Shown: positions 18,505 to 27,200 of the stretch, one piece after another
Position numbering within the stretch: the first letter of the stretch is position 1
Layout: the number at the start of each line of letters is the position of its first letter
NCBI GenBank assembly: GCA_017453005.1
Contig: JAFTKY010000067.1
Location: 1-38,663, forward strand
From: Clostridia bacterium
GTDB taxonomy: Bacteria; Bacillota; Clostridia; Oscillospirales; CAG-272
Reading direction: 5' to 3'
Length of the DNA stretch: 38,663 nt
Program-made: the position numbers and the translations under genes
Notes under the pieces: generated by a model
What the model was told of the DNA's origin: nothing
Database searches by the model: none
The model's input: the letters and a program-made list of their open reading frames with translations, nothing else

Positions 18505-19830
18505 ATGTTGGTTTCGGTAAATAATTTCTTGGGAATACTCACTCCCGTGATGCTCTTGTGCGCGGGTGTGTTTTTTGCGTTCAAACTACGTGTTTTTTAT
18601 CTGCGTCACCCGATAAGGACGTTCAGATTTATGATGCAAAGGGAGAGCGCGGGTGGCAACTCGCCCATGCGCGCCCTGACGCTTGCTCTTGCGGGCACGC
18701 TCGGGGTGGGGAATATAGTGGGGGTTGCCTCGTCCATAGCCCTCGGCGGCTACGGGTCCGTGTTCTGGATGTGGGTGTCCGCACTTGTCGCCATGATATT
18801 AAAATATGCCGAAATTGTGCTTGCCGTGATATACAGACGTCGGGACAGGGACGGACAGCTTCACGGTGGCGCGTATTATTATATAAGGGCGTTTTTCCAG
18901 TCCAAGGGATTTGCAAAATTCGGCTCGGTAATAGGCGGGATATTTGCTCTGCTTTGTCTGCTCAACACCGCGAGCATGGGCAGTATTATTCAGGCAAACG
19001 CGATAAGCTCGGCGTTTGAGGGGCAGTTTGGCGTGCCTCTGTGGCTTACGGGCGTGGCGGTCGCCGTGGCAAGTCTGTTTATTATTATGGGCAACAGCGA
19101 GAGGATAAGCGCGTTTACCGAGAAAATCGTTTTTGTAATGAGCGTGGGGTACGTGATAGTCTCACTTGCCGCGATACTGATACATAAGGAGCGGATTATC
19201 CCCGCGTTTGGGAAAATTTTTGAGGACGCGTTCAATTTCAAAAGCGCGGGCTTTGGCGTTATGGGATTTATGTTTGCACGGTCGTTCCGCATGGGGTGTA
19301 TGCGCGGACTTATGTCCAACGAGGCGGGCTGCGGAACGGCACCCGCGGCGCACGCCACGTCAAACACAAAAAGCCCCGCAAAGCAAGGGCTTCTGGGGAT
19401 ATTTGAGGTGTTTGTGGATACAATATTGCTTTGCAGTCTGACCGCGCTCGTCATAATAATTGCGGGCGAGGGAGTGCTGAGCTTTGCCGACAACCCCATG
19501 CTAATTACCTTGAACGCATACGCCACGCTCCTCGGAGGCTGGGCGGGGGTGTATATTACCGTGTCCGTCCTGCTTTTCGGATTTGCCACGATAGTCTGCT
19601 GGGCGCATTACGGACGCGAGGCGTTGGGATTTTTATGCAGGTCGAGGACGGCGGGGAAAATATTTGTTTTTGCGTACGCAGCCCTTGTGTTTTTCGGTTC
19701 GGTTTGCAGTGTGAGCCTTGCGTGGGAGCTTGCCGACCTCGCCATTGGGCTTATGACGGTGATAAACGTGAGCGTGCTTTGTCTTATGAGCGGCGAGGTC
19801 AAGCGCGAGACGGAGGAGATGATAAAGTGA
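18505..19830 (+). CDS. sodium:amino acid symporter, AGCS family
   Basis: A 441-residue polytopic membrane protein of the alanine/glycine:cation symporter family. Recognisable segments are ALAGTLGVGNIVGVASSIALGG near residue 60, the HGGAYYYI motif (family GGxxYYI) near residue 115, and SNEAGCGTAPAAHATS in the second half. Family members import alanine or glycine with sodium. Which amino acid is transported cannot be told from sequence. It is a monocistronic gene divergent from groES and ends before a set of hairpin repeats and a terminator. Confidence 0.9.
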   Translation: MLVSVNNFLGILTPVMLLCAGVFFAFKLRVFYLRHPIRTFRFMMQRESAGGNSPMRALTLALAGTLGVGNIVGVASSIALGGYGSVFWMWVSALVAMILKYAEIVLAVIYRRRDRDGQLHGGAYYYIRAFFQSKGFAKFGSVIGGIFALLCLLNTASMGSIIQANAISSAFEGQFGVPLWLTGVAVAVASLFIIMGNSERISAFTEKIVFVMSVGYVIVSLAAILIHKERIIPAFGKIFEDAFNFKSAGFGVMGFMFARSFRMGCMRGLMSNEAGCGTAPAAHATSNTKSPAKQGLLGIFEVFVDTILLCSLTALVIIIAGEGVLSFADNPMLITLNAYATLLGGWAGVYITVSVLLFGFATIVCWAHYGREALGFLCRSRTAGKIFVFAYAALVFFGSVCSVSLAWELADLAIGLMTVINVSVLCLMSGEVKRETEEMIK

Positions 19831-19910
19831 AGAGTGAAGCCCGTAGGGGAGGGGCTTGCTCCTCCCGTGAGTGAAGAGTGCAGAGTTAGCCTTCCCCTGT
19901 GGGGAAGGCA
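19826..19910. repeat. REP-like palindromic sequences
   Basis: Between the AGCS stop and the next terminator are a GGGGAGGGGC-TTG-CTCCTCCC hairpin, two occurrences of GTGAAGAGTG, and the perfect stem GCCTTCCCC-TGT-GGGGAAGGC (19889-19909). A similar GCCTTCCC...GGGAAGGC hairpin appears at 27682-27704, which suggests a dispersed genomic repeat. Confidence 0.55.
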
Positions 19911-19920
19911 AAGAGAAGTC

Positions 19921-19946
19921 AAAGGGACGGCTTGCGCCGTCCCTTT
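19921..19946. terminator. terminator between AGCS and ABC permease genes
   Basis: A perfect 10-bp stem AAAGGGACGG / CCGTCCCTTT with a CTTGCG loop, followed by a T-rich stretch on the plus strand. The two flanking genes converge, so it probably serves the AGCS gene; the minus-strand tail is weaker. Confidence 0.65.
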
Positions 19947-19954
19947 GCTGTGTT

Positions 19955-21127
19955 TTATTTCTTGAACATGATCTTTTCGCTGTTGAACATTCGTGTGAGC
20001 ACGAACACGCCGACGCCCATGACGGCTATATTCGTCACCGCAGTGAGGATTATGTGAAGCGCGTTTGCCTCAAAGGAGAATATCTCCACAATACACTGAA
20101 CGCTGTTATACACGGGGATAAGATATACCCATATAGCCTGCGACGAGCTTCCGAGCATTCCCGTAATACCTATCACCATTGAAAGTATCATAACGGGGGA
20201 GACGTAGGACGCCGCCTCCTTTACGGACTTTGCAAGGCAGGAGATTATCGATACGAGCGTGACGAACAAAAGCGTGGTGGACATGATGATTACCGCCAGG
20301 AAGGCGTAGTCGGACGCACCGTAAACGCTGCCGTCAAACTCTGCCATGCCGCCCATGAGCTTGGGCAGAGACGCTATAACGCCGATAGCACTCGACGCGC
20401 CGCTTATAATTGACAGCACGGACAAGGCAAGTATCTTGCCGAGCGCGATGTCGCTTCTCTTTATGGGGGTGATAAGCAGGGTTGCAATAGTACCGCGCTC
20501 CTTCTCGCCCGCGATGGACTCGGGAGCTACCGCCATGCATCCCACAACGCAGAACATGATAAGCAGCATAGGCATTATCATTGAGAACATAAACGACGCC
20601 ATGCTCTCATCGCTTGCCATGTCGTAGGTCTTGCTTGAATTGTTTATATCAAATTTGTTGGAGATGCTTGCCTCCAGCCCGTCAAGTATTGCCATGACGG
20701 ACGTATACGCCACGCTTGAGGTCTCGGACGTGGTGTTGTAGTAAATATCCACGTTTGGCGCGGCATTGTCGGGCGAGGGGGTATAGGTCAGCATATCATT
20801 CCAGAAATTGTCGGGGAAGACCACGAGCGCGTCAAGTGTGCTGTCGGCTACGAGCTCCTTTGCCGCGTCAATACTCTCGGTCTTTTGCAGAACAAATATT
20901 TCCTCGGAGAAGGCGCTCTGCATCTGATCAGGGCAGTTAACTACCGAAATGACGGGCTTGTAGTCCTCGTCGGTCATAAACGCGTCCGTCATGAAATTGC
21001 CCATGAGGGAGTAGATAACGTAGATAAGTATGCCGGGGAGAATGAGGGAGGTCATGGTGCGTCTGTCCTTGCAGAAGCGCGCCATTTCCTTTTTGAATAT
21101 CGTAAATATTGCGCGTGATCTTTTCAT
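19955..21127 (-). CDS. ABC transporter permease, NatB-like
   Basis: A 390-residue ABC-2 type permease. One N-terminal membrane helix (about residues 25-45) is followed by an external domain of about 130 residues, then five or six helices. The segment SIAGEKERGTIATLLITPIKRSDI is the characteristic cytoplasmic coupling motif of this family. NatB-type permeases export sodium or other small substrates with a NatA ATPase. The start overlaps the stop of the upstream ATPase gene by one base (TAATG), so translation is coupled. The substrate is unknown. Confidence 0.85.
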   Translation of the reverse strand: MKRSRAIFTIFKKEMARFCKDRRTMTSLILPGILIYVIYSLMGNFMTDAFMTDEDYKPVISVVNCPDQMQSAFSEEIFVLQKTESIDAAKELVADSTLDALVVFPDNFWNDMLTYTPSPDNAAPNVDIYYNTTSETSSVAYTSVMAILDGLEASISNKFDINNSSKTYDMASDESMASFMFSMIMPMLLIMFCVVGCMAVAPESIAGEKERGTIATLLITPIKRSDIALGKILALSVLSIISGASSAIGVIASLPKLMGGMAEFDGSVYGASDYAFLAVIIMSTTLLFVTLVSIISCLAKSVKEAASYVSPVMILSMVIGITGMLGSSSQAIWVYLIPVYNSVQCIVEIFSFEANALHIILTAVTNIAVMGVGVFVLTRMFNSEKIMFKK

Positions 21128-21903
21128 TACTCGTCACCTCCGCAATGCTCGGAATATATCTCAAAGAATTTGTCCTCAAGCGTTTTGCCGCCGCAGACGG
21201 TATGGAGTGTGTCGCAGACACACATTTTTCCATCAATAATAATTCCCACGCGGTCGCATATCTTCTCTATAAGGCTGAAAATATGGGTGGAGACGATGAC
21301 GGTCTTGCCCTGCGCCTTGAGATCAAGCAAAAAGTCCGTTACTATCTTTGCCGTGATAACGTCAAGACCGTTTGTGGGCTCGTCGAAGATTATCACGTCG
21401 GGGTTGTGGACGAGAGAGATGCAAAGGGAAGCCTTTTGCTTCATACCCGTGGACAAGTCCGCTACCTTGACCTCGGCAAATTTGTCTATGCCGAAAAGCT
21501 CAAACATCTCTTTTTTGCGCGCCCTTGCAACCTCGGGGGCAATGCCGTGGAGAGAGGAGAAAAAGTCGTACAGATAATTCGGTGTGAAGAACTCCTCGAG
21601 CTTTAATTCACTCGTGAGGAAGCCTATCTTTGAGCGCACCTCGTTTTGCTGGCTGACGATGCTTGCGCCGTCGATAAACGCGTCGCCCTCGTCGGGCTTG
21701 ATTAGCGTGGCGAGCATACGCAACGTCGTGGTTTTTCCTGCGCCGTTTGGGCCGAGCAGTCCAAAAATCTCGCCGCTGTATGCGGTGAACGACAAACCGT
21801 CAACCGCCGTGCGGACCTTTATATTTTGCTTTTCGATCTTCTGTTGCTTTTTTGAAAGCGTAAAGGTCTTTTTCAGGTTTTTTACAACTATCAGTTCCTT
21901 CAT
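21127..21903 (-). CDS. ABC transporter ATP-binding protein, NatA-like
   Basis: A 258-residue ATPase with Walker A GPNGAGKTTT near residue 53, signature motif LSTGMKQKASL, Walker B VIIFDEPTNGLD and the switch histidine in VSTHIFS. It drives the adjacent ABC-2 permease. The GMKQK-type signature and the partner point to the NatAB-like exporter group. AGGAGG precedes the ATG and a consensus promoter lies upstream. Confidence 0.9.
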   Translation of the reverse strand: MKELIVVKNLKKTFTLSKKQQKIEKQNIKVRTAVDGLSFTAYSGEIFGLLGPNGAGKTTTLRMLATLIKPDEGDAFIDGASIVSQQNEVRSKIGFLTSELKLEEFFTPNYLYDFFSSLHGIAPEVARARKKEMFELFGIDKFAEVKVADLSTGMKQKASLCISLVHNPDVIIFDEPTNGLDVITAKIVTDFLLDLKAQGKTVIVSTHIFSLIEKICDRVGIIIDGKMCVCDTLHTVCGGKTLEDKFFEIYSEHCGGDE

Positions 21904-21931
21904 AACGTCCTCCTGATTTTGCTATGATAAA

Positions 21932-21960
21932 ATTATACCACCTGTGTCCGTGAATGTCAA
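21932..21960 (-). promoter_or_regulatory. promoter of the NatAB-like operon
   Basis: Minus-strand TTGACA (21960-21955), 17-base spacer, TATAAT (21937-21932): a perfect match to the sigma-A consensus. Confidence 0.85.
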
Positions 21961-22024
21961 TATTTCTGCGGAGGTGTAACTACTATATTGCAAAAAAGTT
22001 ATAAAAATTTTTTTCAAAAATCTA

Positions 22025-22060
22025 TTGACAAAATCAAAAAATGTAATACAATGTATTACA
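22025..22060 (+). promoter_or_regulatory. toxin-antitoxin promoter with palindromic operator
   Basis: TTGACA (22025-22030) is followed after 16 bases by TACAAT (22047-22052). A perfect 9-bp palindrome TGTAATACA-A-TGTATTACA (22042-22060) covers the -10 box. This is the expected layout for autorepression by a ribbon-helix-helix antitoxin and its toxin complex. Confidence 0.8.
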
Positions 22061-22099
22061 GATGGGTAATGCTTTATACGGCAGAAAGGAGATAATAAC

Positions 22100-22327
22100 A
22101 TGACTATTTCTTTAAGATTTAACGAAAATGATGCTCAGCTTATAAAAGCTTATGCATCTCTTCACGGAATGTCTGTCTCGGAGTTTATCAGAACATCCGT
22201 CCTCGATCGAATAGAGGATGAACATGACCTTAAGGCATACGACACGGCAATGGAGGAATACAGAAAAGACCCCATTTCATTCTCTCATAAGGAAATTATG
22301 CAAATGCTTGCCAAGGAGGATCAATGA
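22100..22327 (+). CDS. antitoxin, RelB/DinJ-like ribbon-helix-helix protein
   Basis: A 75-residue protein starting MTISLRFNENDAQLIKAYASLHGMSVSEFIR, a ribbon-helix-helix DNA-binding N-terminus. The acidic C-terminal half (about residues 40-75) is expected to wrap the toxin. It overlaps the toxin gene by four bases (ATGA) and is preceded by AAAGGAG. The palindrome over its promoter is the likely autoregulatory site. Family assignment between RelB, DinJ and similar RHH antitoxins is not certain. Confidence 0.88.
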   Translation: MTISLRFNENDAQLIKAYASLHGMSVSEFIRTSVLDRIEDEHDLKAYDTAMEEYRKDPISFSHKEIMQMLAKEDQ

Positions 22328-22590
22328 CGTATTCTGTTGACTATACTAAAAAAGTTCTGAAGGATTTAAAAAGACTTGACAGTCAAACCGGAAAACTCAT
22401 TTTGAGCTGGATAGAAAAAAATCTGATAAGATGCTCTGATCCTCGTAGTTATGGCAAGGAATTAAAAGGACGCTCGCGCGATGAGTGGTGTTATCGAGTT
22501 GGTCATTACAGAATATTGGCAAATATTCGGGATGACAAGATCCTGATCCTATTCTTGAAAATCGGGCATCGTCATAAAATCTGCGATTAA
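22324..22590 (+). CDS. toxin, RelE/ParE superfamily mRNA interferase
   Basis: An 88-residue protein beginning MTYSVDYTKKVLKDLKRLD, with the RelE-type core ELKGRSRDEWCYRVGHYRILANI and the C-terminal KIGHRHKICD. RelE toxins cut mRNA in the ribosomal A site; the arginines and the C-terminal basic residues (RVGHYRI, GHRHKI) fit that group rather than ParE. The start lies within the antitoxin stop. A strong terminator follows 33 bases later, so this is a compact two-gene module. Confidence 0.88.
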   Translation: MTYSVDYTKKVLKDLKRLDSQTGKLILSWIEKNLIRCSDPRSYGKELKGRSRDEWCYRVGHYRILANIRDDKILILFLKIGHRHKICD

Positions 22591-22622
22591 AAAATCAACT
22601 TAAATTTGCTATATAGCAAATC

Positions 22623-22656
22623 GGCTCTGACTTCTGTTGAAGTCAGAGCCTCTTTT
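22623..22656 (+). terminator. terminator of the toxin-antitoxin operon
   Basis: A perfect 12-bp stem GGCTCTGACTTC / GAAGTCAGAGCC with a TGTT loop, then TCTTTT. Confidence 0.93.
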
Positions 22657-22763
22657 CTTATAAGTAAAAGTAGGGATTTCTCGTGCCCTTTTGCCCCCAC
22701 ACAAACGCCTACTCGGGCATCGTTTGTAGCGGCTAATGAAGGCTTACTCCTCCCGAAATTGCA

Positions 22764-23219
22764 TTATTGTCTTTCCAATTCGACCAATAATTTTTGCTTC
22801 ATTTCGGATAATTTCTCGCTTGAGGGACGGTTACACTTGTCGTACATCTTCTCCATAGGATACCACCAGACGGGTCCCTTGCCGTTATTTCCGTAGGCGT
22901 CCAAATCCCCCGATCTTCGCGGAAACAGATGCCAATGCAGATGCGTGTCCCCGTTACCGAGAAGCTCGTAATTCATTTTCTCGGCGCCGAATGCCCGAGA
23001 GACCGCCTCTGCAACCAAAGACATTTCCTCAAGATACTTGTTTTTAAATGCCGTATCTAAATGGAACAGCTCTATTTCATGCTTTTTGCAGAGAAAGAGA
23101 GTGTATCCGTAAAAATGCTGATGGTCGCCGATAACGACGTAGCCCGTTTCCAATTCCTTCACGAAATATGGGTTTTCGTTTTTTTTTATCATTTTTATCC
23201 TGTCACATACCAAACACAT
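22764..23219 (-). CDS. HIT family protein (histidine triad hydrolase)
   Basis: A 151-residue protein starting MCLVCDRIKMIKKN. The histidine triad is visible as HLHWHLFPR, the HxHxH motif of HIT nucleotide hydrolases and transferases, near residue 117. Family members hydrolyse dinucleotide polyphosphates or nucleoside phosphoramidates. The start at 23219 has GAGG six bases upstream; a start four codons further up is possible but has no good site. Two cysteines at the N-terminus may bind zinc. It stands alone between convergent and co-directional neighbours. Confidence 0.85.
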   Translation of the reverse strand: MCLVCDRIKMIKKNENPYFVKELETGYVVIGDHQHFYGYTLFLCKKHEIELFHLDTAFKNKYLEEMSLVAEAVSRAFGAEKMNYELLGNGDTHLHWHLFPRRSGDLDAYGNNGKGPVWWYPMEKMYDKCNRPSSEKLSEMKQKLLVELERQ

Positions 23220-23257
23220 ATTATACCTCATAAGCTCAACAAATCAAACGGGTAAAA

Positions 23258-25414
23258 TCAATTTATAACGTCACTTCTTATTGCAAAAATTCTGTTTATT
23301 TCCTGCGACAGCTCGGGGTACGCCGCAAGCTGGCGGTCAGCGGAAATAAGCGCGCCTGCCTCAGAGAACGCGTCCGTCATAAGACTTGTATCCTCGCACA
23401 TATCCGCGAGCTTGAAGCCTATGTCACCGCTCTGACGAATGGCACTTGACGTGCTTGTGGAGAGAAAGTCTCCCGGGCCTCGGAGCTTCAAGTCCTCCTC
23501 GGCAATTTCAAAGCCGTTGTAGGAATTGCACATGGTTCTGAGGCGCTTTGTCGCCGTCTCGCCAAGTCCTGCGAGCGTGGGCGTGCCCGAAACAAGCACG
23601 CAGTATGATTTGCGCTTGCCTCGTCCAACCCGTCCGCGAAGCTGATGAAGCTGGGAAAGACCAAACCTCTCGGCGTTTTCAACTATCATAAGACTTGCAT
23701 TAGGTACGTTTACGCCTACCTCAATGACCGTGGTGGAGACGAGCACGTCTATCTCGCCGCGCACAAATCTCTCCATTACCGCGTCCTTGTCCTTGACCTT
23801 CATTCTGCCGTGAACGTAGGCGATATTCAGCTCGGGCATACGGGCGGCGAGCTCGTCTGCGTACTGCGTTGCCGCCTTGAGGGGCGTCTTTTCCTTTTTC
23901 TCCTTGGAGAAATAATTATCAAAGCCTATATCTGAGAAGAGAATTTCATCCTCTGCCTCCTCTTCAGCCTCCTCGACTGCGGGGCAGACGATATAGACCT
24001 GACCGCCCTCCGCGACGTTCTTCTTGATAAAGCCGTCAAGACGCGCGCGGTAGCCCTCGTCAACGAGGAAGGTGTCAACGCGCTGACGTCCCGCTGGCAT
24101 CTCGTCAATTTTTGAGAGCTTGAGGTCGCCGTACATGACCAGCGCAAGAGAGCGGGGAATGGGCGTTGCGCTCATGACGAGCACGTGTGTGTGGTTGTTG
24201 CGCTCGGAGAGAGCCGCGCGCTGACCAACGCCAAAGCGGTGCTGCTCGTCGGTGATGACAAGTCCCGCGTCGGAGAATTTCACGCCCTCGGAGATAAGTG
24301 CCTGCGTGCCGATGACAATATCAATTCTGTCCTCGCCCGTGCTCGCTATCTGCTCGTGAAGTCTGCGCTTTTTTGCGGGCGTGAGCGAGCCTGTCAGCAG
24401 CGCGCATTTTATTCCAAGCCTCTCAAATATGGGGGAGAGGTCGGCGTAGTGTTGATTTGCGAGTATCTCGGTGGGCGCCATGAGAGCCGCCTGATGACCG
24501 TTTTTGACCGAAATATACATCGCCGCGGCGGCGCAGACCGTCTTTCCGCAGCCAACGTCACCTATAATTATTCTGCCCATAGGAATATTTTGCGCCATAT
24601 CTCTGCGAATATCGTCTATCGCGCGTGACTGCGCTCCCGTGAGCTTGTATGGGAGCAAATTCAGCAGGGGAGTTACGTCGCCGTCCGAGCAGACGGGGGC
24701 TTTGTATCTCTGCGTCTCGCCCGACGAGCGACCGATACCTGCGGCAAACAGGAAAAACTCATCAAATACAAGACGGCGCTTGGCAAGCGCCAGAGATTGA
24801 TAATCACTTGGAGAATGTATCTGCTCAAGCGCAAAATGCAGGGTGCAGAGACTGTATTTTTCTCTTATTCGCTCGGGGAGATAGTCGGGGAGGGACTCAC
24901 GTGCAAGCGTGAGAGCCGCCTCAATGTGCGTTGAAATGACCTTCTGGCTGAGCCCCTCGGTCAGCTTATAAATGGACGCGAGCGGCGGCAGGGGTACGCT
25001 TTCGGTGTACGCCTCGGCCATGGGGGAGGTCATGCTTATCTTTTTGCCCTGACGCTCGACCTTGCCCCAGAAACGGAAGGTAGAGCCCACGTGGAATTTG
25101 TCCTTGAGATAATTCTGGTTAAAATAGGTTATCTCACACGAGCCGCTCTCGTCAAACGCGCGGAATTTGAGCAGCGACATTCCTCGGCGGATAAGGCTGA
25201 CCCTCGGCTCTGTCGCGACGGTCATGATGATGGCGTTTTTTATGTCCTCACGCGCGGCGGAGAGGGGAACTGTAAAGCCCCTGTTTTCGTAGGCGCGGGG
25301 GAAGAAGTAGAGAAGGTCGCCCACTGTCTCAACGCCGAGCGAGGCGTATGCAGACGCCTTTGCCTTGCCGACGCCGTAAAGGCTTGTTATGGGAATTTCG
25401 TGTATGCTTTTCAT
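23258..25414 (-). CDS. recG: ATP-dependent DNA helicase RecG
   Basis: A 718-residue RecG, the helicase that reverses stalled forks and processes Holliday junctions. The N-terminal wedge/OB domain comes first (SLYGVGKAKASAYASLGVETVGDLLYFFPR). The helicase core follows, with GDVGCGKTVCAAAAM (Walker A), ITDEQHRFGVGQR (DEQH box), and QLRGRVGRGKRKSYCVL. GVGCG rather than GVGSG in the P-loop is a mild variant. It starts one base after the recombinase stop, with its ribosome binding site inside that gene, so the two are co-expressed. Confidence 0.97.
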   Translation of the reverse strand: MKSIHEIPITSLYGVGKAKASAYASLGVETVGDLLYFFPRAYENRGFTVPLSAAREDIKNAIIMTVATEPRVSLIRRGMSLLKFRAFDESGSCEITYFNQNYLKDKFHVGSTFRFWGKVERQGKKISMTSPMAEAYTESVPLPPLASIYKLTEGLSQKVISTHIEAALTLARESLPDYLPERIREKYSLCTLHFALEQIHSPSDYQSLALAKRRLVFDEFFLFAAGIGRSSGETQRYKAPVCSDGDVTPLLNLLPYKLTGAQSRAIDDIRRDMAQNIPMGRIIIGDVGCGKTVCAAAAMYISVKNGHQAALMAPTEILANQHYADLSPIFERLGIKCALLTGSLTPAKKRRLHEQIASTGEDRIDIVIGTQALISEGVKFSDAGLVITDEQHRFGVGQRAALSERNNHTHVLVMSATPIPRSLALVMYGDLKLSKIDEMPAGRQRVDTFLVDEGYRARLDGFIKKNVAEGGQVYIVCPAVEEAEEEAEDEILFSDIGFDNYFSKEKKEKTPLKAATQYADELAARMPELNIAYVHGRMKVKDKDAVMERFVRGEIDVLVSTTVIEVGVNVPNASLMIVENAERFGLSQLHQLRGRVGRGKRKSYCVLVSGTPTLAGLGETATKRLRTMCNSYNGFEIAEEDLKLRGPGDFLSTSTSSAIRQSGDIGFKLADMCEDTSLMTDAFSEAGALISADRQLAAYPELSQEINRIFAIRSDVIN

Positions 25415-25415
25415 G

Positions 25416-26453
25416 TTACACCTCTTCCTCAGGTATGGGCTTGTCCGCCTTTGTGTCGGTGATGTCCGCCAAGGGATTTTCGTTCATGGCGTTCATCATG
25501 TTTTTGTCCGAGACGTGCGTGTATATCTGCGTGGTGTTAAGCTGCTCGTGACCGAGAATGTCCTTGAGAACGCGTATGTCCACGTTGCCCGATTGGTACA
25601 TGAGGGTCGCGGCGGTATGGCGGAGCTTGTGCACGGAATAATGCTTTGAGCCGAGCCCCGACGCGTCAAGATACTTGTAGACCATAGCCTGAACCGTCTT
25701 GTTGCTGATACGCGTGTCGCGGTTTGAAAGAAATACCGCGCGTTCGGCAAGTCTGCGGTTTTTCTCGGTCAGTCTGTCGTTTATAAGATACTCGGACAGC
25801 ACGTGCTTGCACGCTCCGTTGAGATAGATTATTCGCTCCTTGCTGCCCTTACCGACAACTCTTATATACGAAAATTCGCGTTCAATGTCCGAAAGGTTCA
25901 GACCGACGAGCTCGGAAAGTCGCATGCCGCAGTTGAGAAAGAGAGTTATCATACAAAGGTCGCGCAGACGGGATTTTGAGGATACGTCGTTTCGCACCGT
26001 GTCAAGCAGTAGCTTTGACTCCTCAAGCGAGAGGAATTTCGGCAGCGTTTTTTTTCGCTTGGGGGACTCAATATTCGCCGCGGGATTTTCCTCAAGATAG
26101 CCGCGCTTGACGGTGAGGAACTTGAAAAGCCCCTTGATAGCCGAGAGCTTTCGGGATTTCGATGCCCACATATTCTTTCGCACGTTGCCCGTGTAGAGCA
26201 GAAAATCGTATATCTGCTCGGTGCGGATAGCCCTTATGTAGTCTATATCAATTTTTGAAATGTCTATCTCAACAAACTCGTCTGAGTCGGGGTGTATTCC
26301 TTGGTCCTTTGCAAGCAGATATCTGAAAAAGGTGCGCAGGTCTAAGAGATATTCCTCGACCGTCTTTTGGGAACAGCCCTGAATTGATGTTTTGTATGAT
26401 GCAAATTCCCGCACGACGCGAGGAAATTCGTCTATGTTTACAAGATATGCCAC
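25416..26453 (-). CDS. xerC: tyrosine recombinase, XerC/XerD-like
   Basis: A 345-residue integrase. The N-terminal SAM-like core-binding domain (about 15-140) has VEEYLLDLRTFFRYLL. The catalytic domain has the active-site residues in order: arginine in NCGMRLSELVGL, HKLRHTAATLM, then LGHEQLNTTQIYTH with the nucleophilic tyrosine. It starts at GTG (26453) with AGGGAGGA upstream. Linkage to recG and lack of flanking mobile genes favour the housekeeping chromosome-dimer resolvase over a phage integrase. Which of XerC or XerD it is cannot be settled from sequence alone. Confidence 0.85.
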   Translation of the reverse strand: MAYLVNIDEFPRVVREFASYKTSIQGCSQKTVEEYLLDLRTFFRYLLAKDQGIHPDSDEFVEIDISKIDIDYIRAIRTEQIYDFLLYTGNVRKNMWASKSRKLSAIKGLFKFLTVKRGYLEENPAANIESPKRKKTLPKFLSLEESKLLLDTVRNDVSSKSRLRDLCMITLFLNCGMRLSELVGLNLSDIEREFSYIRVVGKGSKERIIYLNGACKHVLSEYLINDRLTEKNRRLAERAVFLSNRDTRISNKTVQAMVYKYLDASGLGSKHYSVHKLRHTAATLMYQSGNVDIRVLKDILGHEQLNTTQIYTHVSDKNMMNAMNENPLADITDTKADKPIPEEEV

Positions 26454-26557
26454 AACTTATCCTCCCTACAATTATACAAAATCAAAGTCTGTAATTATAT
26501 TATACATATACTTTAAGCCTATTTAGTGGATAATCTGTAAATTTTATTAAATTGGTG

Positions 26558-26586
26558 TTGAAAAAAGGAAACTTTTTCGGTATAAT
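26558..26586 (+). promoter_or_regulatory. promoter of the 26615 gene pair
   Basis: TTGAAA (26558-26563), 17-base spacer, TATAAT (26581-26586). It lies 28 bases upstream of the start codon. Confidence 0.85.
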
Positions 26587-26614
26587 ATGTGTATAGAATG
26601 GAGGATGATTTCCT

Positions 26615-27190
26615 ATGAAACAGTTTTTTGATAAATATTCATATACGGCCGTAAAGCTTTTCTTGAATCAGATAGTCATCGGCATATTCTTCGGCGTGGG
26701 ATTTTTGTTCGTAGCGAACAAGCTTGAAAACCCCGCGTTCAAGATAGGCGCGTCGGTGCTCTCGATAATTTTCTTCCTTTTCCTTGAATATACCGTGGCG
26801 TACAAGCTCGGCACGGAGGAAAGAGTATCGGTAGACATCGGAAAGGCAAAGGCGGATTATCTGTTGCCCGTAAAGATATGGCTGCTCGCAAATTCCTTGA
26901 ATTTGCTTCTTGCTTTGTTTATTACACTCGGTCAGGTATTTTCGGGCGTAGGATTTTTTGGGTCGGTCGGCGGCGTGTGCGTGACTGTTGCTATGATAAT
27001 TGAGGGAATGTATTCGGGACTTATACTGCTCTGGCCTCATTGGAGTATGTATTTTCTCATAACTCTCCCGTCGCTTTTGGTGGTGTTCTTGTCTTACGTT
27101 TTGGGACTTAAGAGCAAAAAAATTGCCAAGATGTTTGAATTCCAGTATCCCGAGAGTGACAGACCCGAGACGAAATCCAAGAAAAAGTGA
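26615..27190 (+). CDS. hypothetical membrane protein
   Basis: I do not recognise this 191-residue protein. It has about five hydrophobic helices (roughly residues 17-35, 45-65, 85-105, 110-130 and 145-165) and a charged, lysine-rich C-terminus. GGAGG is ten bases upstream of the ATG. A putative lipoprotein gene follows after ten bases and probably shares its promoter, so the two may work together at the membrane. Confidence 0.75.
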   Translation: MKQFFDKYSYTAVKLFLNQIVIGIFFGVGFLFVANKLENPAFKIGASVLSIIFFLFLEYTVAYKLGTEERVSVDIGKAKADYLLPVKIWLLANSLNLLLALFITLGQVFSGVGFFGSVGGVCVTVAMIIEGMYSGLILLWPHWSMYFLITLPSLLVVFLSYVLGLKSKKIAKMFEFQYPESDRPETKSKKK

Positions 27191-27200
27191 GGGCGTGGCT

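Noticed and set aside
23219..23250. TATAAT just before the HIT start as a promoter of a leaderless message
   Set aside because: The predicted transcription start would fall after the ATG; the match is probably chance.
25416..26614. Invertible promoter controlled by the tyrosine recombinase
   Set aside because: No pair of long inverted repeats flanks the adjacent promoter; linkage to recG fits a housekeeping Xer role.
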